DNA of 64,000 nucleotides from Siphonodentalium dalli (Eukaryota > Mollusca > Scaphopoda > Gadilida > Siphonodentaliidae). Below, piece after piece: positions 23,379 through 35,608 of the stretch (positions are counted from its first letter, which is position 1; the number at the start of each line of letters is the position of its first letter). The notes below the pieces were generated by a model. It saw nothing but the letters and a program-made list of their open reading frames with translations. It did no database searches and was not told where the DNA came from. A program made the position numbers and the translations under genes. Location: assembly GCA_032622095.1 (NCBI GenBank), contig CP136062.1, forward strand, positions 165,314,590 through 165,378,589, written 5' to 3'.

Positions 23379-24438
23379 ATCAAGATAGTATTATTGCATG
23401 AGACTCAGGAAGTAGGTGTTCTATCAGCTCATAATTCTGTGTTGATAAACTTAGACCACTATACATTTTTGTTAAAATTGAACTGTTTGAAGCTGAATTG
23501 ATTGGTCCTTGTGTAGCATTCAATGCCTGGATCTGACAAATGACTGTTCAAGGCCTGGAAAGTTTAAATAAATTCCATAGGAGCCTTGACTAGCGTTGAT
23601 TGTCTGTAGAATATGCACTTGTCAATGAAAGCATTTTGAAGATCTTGAAAATTGCCAAGAAGTGTCCTTGAATTTCATCAGACTTGAGCTTTTGGGAATC
23701 ATTTGATTATACTCAACATGTACTCTAGCCTGGATTCCATTGTGGTACCTCATCCCTATTGATGTTGCTATATAAATCGAACAAACTTCGCAGCACAGTG
23801 AGCCATTGCAACCAACAGTATGAACGTTACCTGGATTTGAATGGGAGCCATGACCAACTCGTATTTACAAAGATAACATATCCATGCCGTTCATCCTATG
23901 TTTTGCATTATGATCTGTTTTGTCATATGTCAGAATTTCCTCCCGAAATCATGTTTCTGATACTTCTTTGTTCCGTAACCACACACGACCAATTTATTTG
24001 AGGTATATTGCTTCACAGTCATTGTTTACATATTCAGTTCTGCGTAGCTGATCTTTTTACAAACTTCCAACATGTGCAGTTACTACCTCTAGTTTCACAG
24101 TTGACTTATATACAAGGAGAATTTCGGCTAATTATGATAAATTCTCTGCAGTTTCTCTTCATAATTATGTGCATCCAATGAAAAAATTAGCTCAGGTTAT
24201 GTCTCTGTCTTGACTCATCCCGTGTATTGTCTATGTCTTTGTTTTGCAAGGAGACAATAGAATGCTTCCATATGGTGAACCATATTGTAATTGATCTTAT
24301 TTACCATATGGCATCACAAAAACATACCAAACTTTAGAAATAATGAGTGTACACCTGGCAGCATCTTCATAAATTGTTGCTAACCCTTCAGGTACATCCA
24401 TCAATAATGGAGGGTGGCTCAGTAGGTAAGGTGCATGG
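23379..24438. other. Intronic sequence, nothing recognised
   Basis: No repeat family or exon-like segment seen; the frame at 23759-24001 has no recognisable motif. Confidence 0.45.
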
Positions 24439-24440
24439 TA

Positions 24441-24653
24441 CAGTAATGCTCTAAGTAATCGACTTCTTAACCACAGCAGAATTATGGGTAACTTTTCAGG
24501 ATTTAGTCGGAAATATGGCTTGTTGCCATTCATCGGAAAGCTCTCCCCGAGAGCTTTCCGATGAATGGCAACAAGCCATATTTCCGACTAAATCCTGAAA
24601 AGTTACCCATAATTCTGCTGTGGTTAAGAAGTTGATTACTTAGAGCATTACTG
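24441..24653. mobile_element. M5 hairpin MITE, full
   Basis: TA at 24439-24440 and 24654-24655; tip CTCTCCCCGAGAG; arms nearly identical. Confidence 0.9.
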
Positions 24654-24692
24654 TACATCGGGCCAACATAAGCCACCCAGTGATACAAGCAG

Positions 24693-25050
24693 GTACCAGC
24701 CAAGAGGTTTTATATTGGGAGAAGTCATGCATTTCTCCCTGATTTGTTATGAGGCAGAAGTGGATTGTTACCAGGAGGAAGTCATATTGATGGCTGAGTT
24801 CATTTCACACCCCAACATCACCCTTCTATGATCCAATAAGTACTATGCAACACAAGAGCCCATTTATAAAACCATTATAGTGAGTAAGACTTCATTATTA
24901 TCAGTAAATATACTTTAAATATGATGTTGGGACATATGAATACTGGTATAAGAGAGAGAAGTCACTTCTCCCTGGGACTAAAATAGGAAGAAGCGGCACA
25001 TTTTTCGGAGAAGATGGCTCCAAAGTCACCATTTATGCTTTTGAAAGACA
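24693..25050. mobile_element. M7 MITE, degraded copy
   Basis: CAGGTACCAGCCAAGAGG begins it; GGGAGAAGTC and CATCACCCTTCTATGATCCA motifs and the AAGTCACTTCTCCCTGGGAC segment are shared with other M7 copies. The right end is not clear. Confidence 0.65.
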
Positions 25051-25385
25051 AAAACATATTTCAGTCTGACACTTCATGTCTTATGTCTGTCAAGAAGATG
25101 ATATCAAAGTAAATGACAGAGTAGTCTGAACTAAGAAACAAAATCATTTTTATTGCAACACTTTATGAGTAATGAATTATGTTGCCATATAAAGCATCTA
25201 GAAGCCAGACACTCCTGTTTTTTTACTATAACACATTCGTAGATTTTTAGCTTATTAGTCACATTGTAAATAACCTATATTGTCAGTTATAGCTCTATTT
25301 TTCTGAGAATGATTGCCAGTTATTTATTTAATAATCAGGATTTATTACAACGACAGCCCCAGAAAGATGTTGGTCAGACATACAT

Positions 25386-25731
25386 CAGGGACCAGTCCAG
25401 AGGGCGACTTGGGAGACATATTCTCCCTAAAATGTGCCGCTTCTCCCTATATCTGTCCCAGGGAGAAGTGACCTCTCTCATATACCAGCATGCATATATA
25501 AAGTGTATTTACTGATTATAATTCTGTTCTTACTCACTATAATGTTTTTTTTTTAAATAATAAATGGACTCTTGTGTTGCATAATACTTGTTGGATCATA
25601 GAAGTGTGATATTGGGGTTTAAATTGAACTACAGACACTGTTACATCTCTCTAATAACAGTCCACTTCTCCCTGATGACCATACAGGGAGAAGTGACTTC
25701 TCCCAATTTGAAACCTCTAGGCTTGTCCCTG
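25386..25731. mobile_element. M7 hAT-type MITE with 8-bp target duplication
   Basis: ACATACAT at 25378-25385 and 25732-25739. The ends CAGGGACCAGTCCAGAGG and CCTCTAGGCTTGTCCCTG are inverted. Confidence 0.88.
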
Positions 25732-26636
25732 ACATACATGTAGCATGGTTTTTTGGAGGTGCCCAATAACCATGACCAGTTATCTTAAGTTCTGACCGCA
25801 AAACCATAGATTCCTTCGTAATAACTTCCAATTCACAATCAGCACAGCCATAGGTCTATTAGGGATTTTTTTCTAGCCAAATAAAACCCTGTCAACACAA
25901 TTGTGTGTGTAATTTCCCTCTGAAGGTAACCACATTAAGACCTCCCATTTAGATTAGGTCTCCACATATTGGTTGTGCAGCTTACAATTTCCTCCGTTCA
26001 CATCCTGTCATTTTGTTCTGTATAATCTCCATCTTGTCCTGGTGTCTCGCCAATTATAGCCTTATGACTGCCATTCAGCGACATAATGAAGGGCCCAGAG
26101 GCATGCAGGCTGCTTTATTAGCTCTATGAACCAGTCTCTATATTATGGTGACCTTCTCTACATAACAATTCATAAACCCAAGATGCTTCCAGGAAAGAAT
26201 CCAGAGATCTTTTGGGGACCCCTGTTCTGTACTTTAAGATGTCCCTATATAAATTGGGATATTAAAAATTCCTTACTAGACACCTGATTGTGCAAATAAA
26301 GGCTCTATATCAACTGCAGATTGATGATTTTCATTTCATGTTGTTGAATAATAGAAAATCTCCTTGAAGATATACAAGCTTCAGCTTAAATGAATACTAC
26401 AGCATCCACTTGGGGACATTTGGGCTTGTAGAGTTTGGGCTTATACGTGCCGTTTTAAAATTTCAGATAAAATATAATTGAAATCACCTTTAAACATTTA
26501 ATTTGTTTTGACTGATATTTGAGGCAAATGAGGACGCTTAAGAAATTTGGAATAATTATTCTTCTTTCTAAATTAAAACAAAATGGTGATCTAATCTTGT
26601 AATATCAGCTTTCATTATCCCGAGAACAATGTTTAA

Positions 26637-28010
26637 CCTTTCCATGACTGCATGGAGCTTCCTGAAATTTTGCGAAAACCCTTATTCTCTTATATAGGGG
26701 AGCAGGGTTGTCAATAGGTACTGGTACCGGTATCGGAACCGGCGGTAATCAGGAATTAAATCGGTACCGGTTATGATGTCGAGTACCAACGGTTCTCGGT
26801 ACTGATAGTTGATTTCTATTAATATACATCTTAACAAATATAAAGGGTTAATTAAGCAGCTCAATATCGCGCCAAACACAACTGCGATTGGTCATCGCGA
26901 TGTCGTTAGCACATTCAAACATAAAAGTCATAGTATGCCGCACTATGACAACTTGTCACTAAATTGACAGAATGCATGCATTGTGTTGGCGCTTGTGATA
27001 ACTGTATTTCTTGGATGCGGATGGAATGACCCCGGATGCAATTCTTAACGTGCCGTTTCGCGGTATCAATTTGAGAGGAGTCTGTTGGACACTGACAATG
27101 TCACAAGGCTCAGAAGTGCCAAACACCCAAATTACCATCGATGGTTATATATGATGACATGGATGTTGACACTTTAGAAGTTAGAACTCGAATGACAGGA
27201 TATTTGTGAGTTGTGAGTCGTGACATGGAGGCATGGGCAACCAGGGCAGAGTTACCAGAGTATTATGACGTAATGATTCTTGAGTGACATCTATTGAATT
27301 TTATTGTCCCTTGTATTAACTTTTATTGTGATATAAAGTTAATCTCACAAACACAGAGTGTATTTGACTATTTTCTCTCTAAATATATTTCAAATTTTTG
27401 AACTAGCCAACTACAACTAGGCTTACTGGAAAAGAATTTGGTTTCATTGGGTGACATCGTTTATGAAATTACAACATGTGAGTAATATGGCCCATTAGTG
27501 AGTTCTCTAATTAATTACCACACAAATAAAATGGTGTACCGGGTATCCATATAAGTCTACAATGTTAGCAGACCCAGTAGTCAAACATACATGTCTACAT
27601 TCGTTCCACTCTATATTCCCCGTCTTTTAAAAAATCCTCCCTTTGCGACTTTCCGAAAACCACCGCAGACAACAACTTAATCGTAAATGTCGTTGCGATT
27701 TTTATTTTCGATGTTTGACTAAACCTCGAACTTAACGATAATTGATGATGGAACCCCACGAAACAAAAGTTATTTGCCGCATAAAAGTCCACTCAATGAG
27801 TACCGATACCGACCCGGTTTGCGGTACTGAACATCAGTATGGAACCGGTACCGAAAGTTGTGGTACCGTCGGTACTTTGACAACCCTGTAGGGGAGTCTC
27901 CCACATATATAAGAGAATACATACTAGTAGGCCTAACAACATTTATTGTGACCTTGCAAGCCAGTGCTTTCTCTTATATATGCAAGGGTCTGATAGCTAG
28001 AATAACTGAG
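26637..28010. mobile_element. M3 MITE split by a hAT insertion
   Basis: The left part (TTAA 26633-26636, CCTTTCCATGACTG...) stops at 26702 and the M3 hairpin resumes at 27897 (TCTCCCACATATATAAGAG). The far end beyond ~28000 is decayed. Confidence 0.75.
26703..27888. mobile_element. hAT-type element, 1186 bp, 8-bp target duplication
   Basis: TAGGGGAG at 26695-26702 and 27889-27896 are identical. The termini CAGGGTTGTCAA and TTGACAACCCTG are perfect inverted repeats, each followed by subterminal GGTACCGGTA-type motifs. The interior has only short frames, with no transposase recognised, so it is non-autonomous. Confidence 0.92.
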
Positions 28011-29010
28011 CATGTGTTTTAAAGTGTGCCGCCATAGATCAATAAATCGATAGATCACAGATAGAATATTGGGCTAATTTTCAGTGCATCATGTTATAAT
28101 ATCCAAATTACAGACAGATTTGTGAAAAAAAGTTCAGTTGAGTTTAAAGTACCAGTAATTAATAAGGAAGAAGCTATGCAGTTATAACGAAAAAGTTAGA
28201 GAAAATTTATCTTCAAACTTTTCGGCTATAACTCAATACCTTAATCGATAAAAAAGTTATTTCTTATAATTTAATCCGTCATTTCACAAGAGAACCACCA
28301 AAATTAGAAGTTGGAAGTATAATGAGCGTACAACATTGAGACTATTTCCGACGAAAAAGTCACGAGAAGTTGAAATAGACACCTGTCACTCAATACTAAA
28401 TGCTCATCGATTGATCCTGTCGGGTCGCCAATTCAGCGTTTTCATTGGCTTGTCGCAACTGATCACGCATCGCATGGCACCAGACAGCTGTCGTTGCACA
28501 TGGGGTTGATATTCGACCATGGTGACACAAACCCTTGTTAGTTTTAATATTTCATTTCTTTGCAAATGTTCCATCTTATTGATTTGTCTGGTTACTTGTG
28601 CACTGAATATTAGCATCTAGAATGGTTATTGTCAATACAGTCATACCCGAGGGAATTAGATGCAGAAATTTCATGTTAAATGATAGGAAGTATCGAACAG
28701 TTTCCATGTACATTTTTTAGGCACGGGTATAGGTGTGGTCACTCGGCACTGCTGTCATTTTTGTAGCGGGAAAGTAATCAAGAAATTTTAGATTATCGAG
28801 AAATAACCTAAATGGCAAAGCGTGCGTCAGCCAATTGTTTTACAGTATTCCATGGATTGACACCTTATGATTAAATTATATAAATATAAGAAAAATGATT
28901 GTAGGTTGGTGTGTTTTATTGTGGGGTATAGTGCTGGAACAAATTTAGTGTGAACCACAAACTAAATGTGCTCCAATTGCAATAGAACACAATCATACTA
29001 CATTCATTTC
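28011..29010. other. Intronic sequence, nothing recognised
   Basis: No repeat family identified; the frame at 28404-28616 (minus) has no motif. Confidence 0.45.
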
Positions 29011-29014
29011 TTAA

Positions 29015-29240
29015 CCCTTTGAGTGCCAGGTCCGATTTTTGTATCAACCCATATACCCTGTGCCAATGCATTCTCTTATATATGCGAGTCGACCATAGGT
29101 CGCCTCGCATATATAAGAGAATGCATTGGCTTAACATTTTTTTTTTTTTTTTTACAATTATAATATATTTTATTATATTCTTTAACAGACTTATTGTGTA
29201 GGTTTAGGGCCGATAATATCGGCCCCTGGCACTCAAAGGG
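29015..29240 (+). mobile_element. M4 MITE, short form, TTAA target
   Basis: TTAA at 29011-29014 and 29241-29244; ends CCCTTTGAGTGCCAGGTCCG and CTGGCACTCAAAGGG; one palindromic module. It lacks the ~220-bp middle of the long form. Confidence 0.9.
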
Positions 29241-29429
29241 TTAAATATTGTTCAAACCTTCTAGAAAATAAACCAGAGGCTTTGTCAGTGACCATTCCAC
29301 CTATCTTTCAGATGTGCAATTCCAAGAATAGATGGTTAGATTATATCACAACATAAATGACGAAGAACAGGCAACGTTTAGACACCCTATTCCCATTTCA
29401 TGGCTAACACGATAGATCTTGTCTTTCAG

Positions 29430-29587
29430 GTAAATGCGATATACAGTACCGACTGGACTCGGCTCTTCAGGACGTCAATGATAAGTACATACTGCTAGAG
29501 GAGGCCGAGAAGACTTCAGTTAGAATGGCTCTGATTGAAGAACGAACAAGGTTCTGCTTCTTCGTCAACAGCCTCAAGCCATTTGTT
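29430..29587 (+). CDS. MTSS1: MTSS1 exon: IMD (I-BAR) domain helix
   Basis: The 158-nt exon follows ATCTTGTCTTTCAG and precedes GTGAGTATC. With the G carried from the previous exon it reads GKCDIQYRLDSALQDVNDKY, then a helix containing LLEEAEK, RMALIEERTRFCFF and SLKPFV. The LDSALQDVNDKY and ALIEER(x)RFC blocks are hallmarks of the MTSS1/MTSS2 IMD and are the strongest single evidence for the gene. In the family this segment lies in the C-terminal half of the antiparallel helical dimer that binds the membrane. The exon ends in phase 0. A short M4 MITE lies ~185 bp upstream. Confidence 0.96.
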
Positions 29588-30271
29588 GTGAGTATCTAAC
29601 TGTATCCTGGTTAGAGAAAATTGTTGTATGTGTAAAATGAGAATTATTTTTCATCATGCAAACACAAATGCATTATATATCAACCCAGATAATTTATCAT
29701 GTGGATTCCATTTCCAGTAACCTTTTTAATGGTGTATGATCATGACCGAATATAATGGTAAGTGTAGTCAGGAGTCATTGTGACGTTTTAATTAAGAAGA
29801 TCAATTATGTTCAGTGTTAATAAAGGCAATTGGGAGAGGAGGTTATGCATAAGTGGGTCGCACTTGTCCTCCGATCCCAATATTCAATTTGTATTGTAAT
29901 ACTTACTGGTATTAAATATGTTTCAAGTTTTAAACCAGACACCATCAATGAGAACTTTTCCTGGATTGCATTTCTGATTAATGGGGAGTAACTCTAAAAT
30001 CCGCTTCTAGCTTTGTGCACCAAATAGAATAATGATAACATGACTGAGTTTACAGAAATTTAAAAAGCGACAATTTTAATGGAACTTATGATGATTTTGT
30101 GTGATATGAAGTTGTCTAAGCAGCTGATTATATATGCTTATCTTTTTATTTAGCATATATATTCTACCATACAGGTCAATTAATCATTTGGAGATGTATT
30201 AATCACTTGGAGGGGTGTTTTGAAGCTGTTTGTTGAACATATTACATGTATCTGAAATTTTTTTATGTTAA

Positions 30272-30471
30272 CCCTTTCTATTCTAAATAGTTTTTCCTAT
30301 TTAGTTATAAAAGTATTATTCATCTGGAGGGGTTCTCAAGAAATAAAGCAGAAGACAGATAATAGAAGTGCAGAAGGATTCATATTCATTGTGGTCATTT
30401 GTTGAACTTTTTATGATCTGAACATTTCCATGGGATAACTACTAGTCAATGAGTATTTAGTATAGAAAGGG
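30272..30471. mobile_element. M6 MITE, TTAA target
   Basis: TTAA at 30268-30271 and 30472-30475; ends CCCTTTCTATTCTAAATAG and GAGTATTTAGTATAGAAAGG; GTTGAACTTT and ATCTGAACATTTCC motifs inside. Confidence 0.85.
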
Positions 30472-30669
30472 TTAACTGCTCCTCAGTGAATACCCAGTTA
30501 ACAAAGTTTATAACCACTTTAGAAGGCGTTCTCTAGTAGATTAACTATTTTACCCGCATGGTAAGATTCCATAATTTTGAGGCGAAGTTGACCGTAAGCG
30601 GGCATTAATGAATCTTTGTTTTCGTTAAGGCCGGGCTTCTGTTTAAGTCACTGATCATGTGATCACGTG

Positions 30670-30812
30670 AGGACGGAGTGGTTTATTAATAGCCCTCCAG
30701 GAATGATTAACAGTCCTCGGGCCTATTAGCTGCCCTCGACTGCATCTCTGGATGCTAATAGGCTCTCGGGCTGTTAATCATTCCTATCGGGCCATTATTA
30801 AACCATAACGCC
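30670..30812. repeat. Fold-back repeat, ~140 bp
   Basis: GTGGTTTATTAATAGCCCTC and GGAATGATTAACAGTCCTCG are mirrored by GGCTGTTAATCATTCC and GGGCCATTATTAAACCAT, an imperfect hairpin about ~30740. Confidence 0.75.
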
Positions 30813-30963
30813 TCCAAAATCATGTTATTGGTATATTAAATTAAAAAACTCAAACAAAAGCATTATCGAGGGTCTTACCATGGTCATACCGATAAGAAAT
30901 ATGTAAATATGTCGCTCAATTACCATTAGTGTCCAGTAGTTATATTTTCTGTTTATTTTTTAG

Positions 30964-31119
30964 GATGGAGAAATCAGCTTGTTAACAGAAATCACTCATC
31001 TGCAAGAAATCATCGATTCTTTGTCTTCCCAATCACAAGACCCACAGAAGCTACCATCCTGTAGTGAACAAGTCATACTCGACCTCAAAGGTCAAGATAA
31101 TAGTGTATGGAGCTATAAG
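30964..31119 (+). CDS. MTSS1: MTSS1 exon: end of IMD domain and start of linker
   Basis: The 156-nt, phase 0-0 exon follows TGTTTATTTTTTAG and precedes GTATGTGCG. It reads DGEISLLTEITHLQEIIDSL, then a short polar stretch, QKLPSCSEQVILDLKG and a WSYK end. EITHLQ and LP(S)xSEQVILDLKG are conserved MTSS-family blocks that close the IMD and lead into the Ser-rich region; the family WSY precedes a TPPSSP segment, encoded here by the next exon. The donor is followed within ~17 bp by an M1 MITE fragment, so retention of this intron would add MITE-coded residues before a stop at ~31240. Confidence 0.96.
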
Positions 31120-31136
31120 GTATGTGCGGTGATAGT

Positions 31137-31345
31137 CAAACCTGCAAATAGTGTGTCTATCATTTGCAGAATCAGGTCCCCAGAGGGTGAATTTCACCAA
31201 ATCCACCCTCTGGGGACCTCATTCTGCTTAGGCCTCATCTGAAAATATCTATTGTCTCAAATTAACATTGTTTTAATTACTTTTTCAATTATGGGAAGTT
31301 TCTATATCCCTTAATTTGCAGACAATAAAATGCATAATCGAGGTG
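31137..31345. mobile_element. M1 MITE fragment next to a splice donor
   Basis: It starts CAAACCTGCAAATAGTGTGT, has a shortened terminal hairpin and ends in the middle segment (TTAATTTGCAGACAATAAAA). Confidence 0.75.
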
Positions 31346-31692
31346 ACTAATATATATTAATTGCAATTTCAAACCTTAACATAACCCAAACAACATGGAT
31401 GAAGGCACTAGGTTACAATAAAGCTTTACAATAAGCCTGTATCTTGTTACATAGTTTTAAACATTTGAAATGAAAGGCATGCTATGTGGGGACTGTTACA
31501 ACCTGTTGGAATTGTCATCTATTATATGACACGAGTCCTTGAATTCGACCGATTATAGTCCTTGAATAGTCCTTGAATCACATTGGGAAAATCCTGTATG
31601 AACCATGCACCAGATTTTCTGCACATTCAGCATCAATCAGACATTTTGTGCTATGTTTTTCTTGGCAGTTGTCCTGATACATCAAATATTAA

Positions 31693-31932
31693 CCCTTCCA
31701 TGACTGGAGCTTCCTGAAATTTTGTGAAAACCCTGTGCCAATGTATTATCTTATACATGTATATGCATAGGGAGCCTCGCAGATATAACAATATATAACA
31801 GTGTTTGCCTTAACCTTGTGAATCAGTGCATTCTCTTATATATGCAAGGCTCCCTATGGGAGACTCACTTATATAAGAGAATGCACTGGCACATGATCTT
31901 TAATGCTACACCAGCATTTAACCATGAAAGGG
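31693..31932. mobile_element. M3 MITE, TTAA target
   Basis: TTAA at 31689-31692 and 31933-31936; ends CCCTTCCATGACTGGAGC and AACCATGAAAGGG; two hairpin modules, the first decayed. Confidence 0.85.
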
Positions 31933-31962
31933 TTAAATGTCCATGTAAGTGCTTATCATTAA

Positions 31963-32187
31963 CCCTTTTTATACCAAATGGATTCTCCCACCAAGTTAAA
32001 AAATGTACATTGGAATGGCCTATTATTGATTTGGAGGAAGACATCGGTAATATAAGCAGACAACAAATAATACAAGAACAGAAGGATCTTGTTTATTAGT
32101 GGGAAATGTTCAGATAATAAGTTCAACAAATGGCAAGAGGGACCAAAGGGAATACTACTCATCAATTAGTATTTAGTATAGAAAGGG
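31963..32187. mobile_element. M6 MITE, TTAA target
   Basis: TTAA at 31959-31962 and 32188-32191; ends CCCTTTTTATACCAAATGGA and AGTATTTAGTATAGAAAGGG. It lies 22 bp from the M3 copy and 21 bp from the M7 copy. Confidence 0.87.
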
Positions 32188-32212
32188 TTAAACAAAAATG
32201 GAATCTTCTCGG

Positions 32213-32546
32213 CAGGGACCAGCCTAGAGGTTTCAAATTGGGAGAAGTCACTTCTCCTAGTTTGGTTATTAGGGAGAAGTGGACTGGTATAAGAGAGAAG
32301 TCATAATGGCTAGAATTCAACCTACACCCCAACATCACCCTTCTATGAGTATGATGCAACTCAAAAGCACATTAATAAAACCATTATAGTGAGTAAGAAC
32401 ACCACTATAATCAATAACTAAACTTATAAATATGCTGTTGAGACAAATGAATACTGGTGTTTGAGAGAGAATTCATTTTTCCCTGGGAGAAGTGTCACAT
32501 TTTAGGGAGAAGGTGTCTCCTAAGTCGCCCTCTAGGCTGATTCCTG
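32213..32546. mobile_element. M7 hAT-type MITE with 8-bp target duplication
   Basis: CTTCTCGG at 32205-32212 and CTTCTTGG at 32547-32554 differ by one base. The ends CAGGGACCAGCCTAGAGG and CCTCTAGGCTGATTCCTG (one gap) are inverted. Confidence 0.86.
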
Positions 32547-32704
32547 CTTCTTGGCTATATCTGCTGAGCGTGCAGTTAATCGGGCTTATAAAATTCTAAC
32601 TTTATTCAGCAGAGAAAAGATCAAAAGCAGGACAAAAATTGGTGAATAAAAAGTAATTCTTTCTGACTTGCTGTATGGTGAAATTTTCGGCCATAATTTG
32701 TTAA

Positions 32705-33091
32705 CCCTTTACCCAACAGAAGGGCCCTGTGCCAATGCATTCTCTTATATATGCGAGTCGACCATAGGTCGCCTCGCATATATAAGAGAATGCATTGGCT
32801 TAACACATTAAAAATTATAAAATTGTTAAAGAATGTAAGAAAAAATGGTAAAAAGTGTTAAAAAAAGATTTTAGGCCAATGCATTCTCTTATATATGCGA
32901 GGCGACCTATGGTCGACTCGCATATATAAGAGAATGCATTGGCACAGGGCTAACTGTAACTATCACAATGTGGTCAAGGAGCCGGTTCCAATGATATCCA
33001 TATTTGTATGGTTCTATTGAGACAGACCGAAGATATTTTAGGCTGTTAAAGCTTTATTTGGCCGGTTTTGGCCGGATTGTTGGGTAAAGGG
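32705..33091 (+). mobile_element. M2 MITE, full length, TTAA target
   Basis: TTAA at 32701-32704 and 33092-33095; both palindromic modules intact. It ends 49 bp before the exon at 33144, inside the likely branch-point/pyrimidine-tract neighbourhood. Confidence 0.9.
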
Positions 33092-33143
33092 TTAAACTCA
33101 TATATATTTTGCACAAATTTTCAATGAATTGTATTCTTTTCAG

Positions 33144-33281
33144 ACTCCACCCAGCTCACCCAGCTCTCTTGGGTCTCGGAAGTCCAGCATGTGTAGTATT
33201 AGTAGCATCGCAAGTTCATCGAGTGGATCAACCAACTCACATTCACCATCACATCACATCAGACAACGTAGTGGCTCACAG
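33144..33281 (+). CDS. MTSS1: MTSS1 exon: Ser-rich segment after the IMD
   Basis: The 138-nt, phase 0-0 exon follows TTGTATTCTTTTCAG and precedes GTACAAC. It reads TPPSSPSSLGSRKSSMCSIS, continues with a run of Ser, and ends with HSPSHHIRQRSGSQ. TPPSSPS, SRKSSMCS and SHSPS are conserved MTSS1/MTSS2 blocks in the disordered region directly after the IMD. Nearly half the residues are Ser or Thr, so it is a likely phosphorylation region. The whole region reads open in another frame as well, which is a shadow. Confidence 0.94.
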
Positions 33282-33439
33282 GTACAACAAAATCTACAAC
33301 TATGTTCGCTCGTCATATTAATCCAGCTTTCGCGCAGCTCACTGACCATTTGTTGATATTCATTTGTCACCAGAGTTTGTTATGTACAAATCATTGTTAG
33401 AATTTATGTGCAGTACTGATCTGAAGTTGTTTATGATAA

Positions 33440-33625
33440 TCGTTATGATAAGCTTCACATATATAAAAGAATGCACTGGCTCACAAGGTCAAGAAAAATA
33501 TCATTAGGCCAATGTATTCGCTTTTATATGCGAGGATCCCTATGGGAGACTCACATATATACGAGAATGCATTGGCACAGTGTTTTCGCAAAAATTTCAA
33601 GAAGCTCCCGTCATGGAATGGTAAA
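33440..33625. mobile_element. M3 MITE fragment
   Basis: Both hairpin halves (ATATATAAAAGAATGCACTGG; TCGCTTTTATATGCGAGG read in parts) and the GGAAGCTCCCGTCATGGAA-like end are present; the left end is missing. Confidence 0.65.
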
Positions 33626-34082
33626 GTAATTTTCATATGAAATTCACATGCTTCATATTTTCTATCAGTCATCATGAGCAACAAAACAAATCACTGAAAG
33701 TTATCATTTAGGTGTACACAAATAGTAATGACTTAATATCAGCACAAATATTTGAAAGTTCATTGCTCAGGTGTATTTGAATAATAATGCAGTTAACACA
33801 TTCTGCAAAAACATTTCAAACGCTTCAGAATAGAATGAAAATAAACCTGATTGGTGTACAAAATTGTATCCATAGCATTTGAATTGCCTATGAAGAAGTG
33901 TGTGTTATACTGCATCAATGTTTTGTAAATTTTACACAAGTGCTTATGACATATGAGTATCTATAATCAGTCTGTTAGTTGAGCGGTACTTGGACTACCT
34001 TTATGCATGTTTGCAGTTTTATAAGTAGCTTTCTTGACCGTCACACAAACTTAACATTCTGGTGACAATAAGAGTGGTATAT

Positions 34083-34455
34083 CCCTTTACCCAACAATCC
34101 GGCCAAAACCGGCCAAATAAAGCTTCAACAGCCTAAAATATCTTCGGTCTGTCTCAATAAAACCATACACATATGGATATCATTGGAACCGGCTCATTGA
34201 CCACATTGTGATGGTTATAGTTATGCCCTATGCCAATGCATTCTCTTATATATGCGAGTCGACCATAGGTCGCCTCGCATATATAAGAGAATGCATTGGC
34301 CTAAAAAAAATCTTTTTTTTCTTACATTCTTTAACAATTTTATAATTTTTAATGTGTTAAGCCAATGCATTCTCTTATATATGCGAGGCGACCTATGGTC
34401 GACTCGCATATATAAGAGAATGCATTGGCACAGGGCCCTTCTGTTGGGTAAAGGG
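34083..34455 (-). mobile_element. M2 MITE, full length, inverted orientation
   Basis: The unique half (CCGGTTCCAATGATATCC complement) comes first, then the two modules, ending GTTGGGTAAAGGG before TTAA at 34456-34459. The left flank TATAT is a decayed TTAA. Confidence 0.87.
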
Positions 34456-34708
34456 TTAAAGTGCATGAAGAGAGCTTGAAATGGTGTGAAGCTTGTAAAT
34501 TTAATCATCTATCTAGTACTGGAATTTACAGAACCCAACCGTGGAGCATACATGAATCAATTTTCAGAGTTGGAATTGCCATGTATATAGCTACAAATGA
34601 TAGGTCCAAAATTAGATATATTTTCTTTGCCTTGTTCTCTCAATATACCTGTTGTTGTTTATAGATCAAAAATATTTGGGTCACAATAAATTTGTTCAAT
34701 ATGAAATC

Positions 34709-34900
34709 CTAAATACATACTTATATATCTCGTTACATAACACACATAAATACATACTTATATATCTCTTTACATAACACACATAAATACATACTTATAT
34801 ATCTCGTTACTGTTACATAACACACATAAATACATACTTATATATCTCTTTACATAACACACATAAATACATACTTATATATCTTGTTACATAACACACA
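34709..34900 (+). repeat. Minisatellite, ~38-bp unit x 5
   Basis: Tandem TAAATACATACTTATATATC followed by TCGTTACATAACACACA; one unit has a 6-bp TGTTAC insertion. Confidence 0.92.
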
Positions 34901-35600
34901 TGTACTTTTGATGAGCATATGATTATTTTATACTATATGGACATAGCATATATATATGTATCAAAGAAGGCAAGTTTTAAAAGGTGTGAAACCAATTAAT
35001 GAGCAGATTTCAATTTTCCACAGTATATTAACAAGAATATCTTATGAAATGTGTGTTGACAGCGAAAAAATATTGCACGAGATATTACTATGACCATCAT
35101 CAGCAACCATTGTGATAACATATAAATATTCTTATGTGCATCATAGTCTCTATTTTGTGCTGTTTTCTGTGAACCAATTACTTAGTTGAAAGTCATTGTT
35201 AAAACATAATTTACATTTATAGACTGTGGATCACATTTAGCGGTACCGCCTAAGTCCGCCTTTTATTCTGCTTATGGTACACACTGCTATATATTCAATG
35301 GTGGCATTTTATTTGAACTGCGTCACTATACTAGCAATCAGTAATATGACTTAATATATATTGAAGATGTGATTGTAAACAGGTAATACTAGAAAAGGTC
35401 CTTATATTATGCTATAGCATGGGAGAGCATGAGGGAAATATCCTGCATGCTTTTACTAGCCATGCTCCCCTAATATTATACTGAACGGTGCTTTTGCACA
35501 CATGGTTCATCGTGGTAAGCATTGTTGGGTATTGTCATGTGTGCTTTGTCATCGCTCTCTTGCATTGTGGTCCAATGGACAGAAACTTGGGGAGTATATA
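34901..35600. other. Intronic sequence, nothing recognised
   Basis: AT-rich, no exon-like segment seen. Confidence 0.45.
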
Positions 35601-35608
35601 TTATGAGT

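Noticed and set aside
31120-31242. Extension of the MTSS1 exon past its donor
   Set aside because: The extra residues come from an M1 MITE fragment and the GTATGT donor is strong; the conserved family sequence continues in the exon at 33144.
34221-34508. Recurring open frames with a shared CQCILLYMR...SPRIYKRMHW-like peptide at many positions and on both strands
   Set aside because: They are translations of the M2/M3/M4 palindromic modules. Because the DNA is palindromic both strands give the same peptide, and the frames stop at the module ends.
34709-34900. Regularly spaced 38-bp repeats that might suggest a CRISPR array
   Set aside because: Units are directly adjacent with no unique spacers and the genome is eukaryotic; it is a minisatellite.
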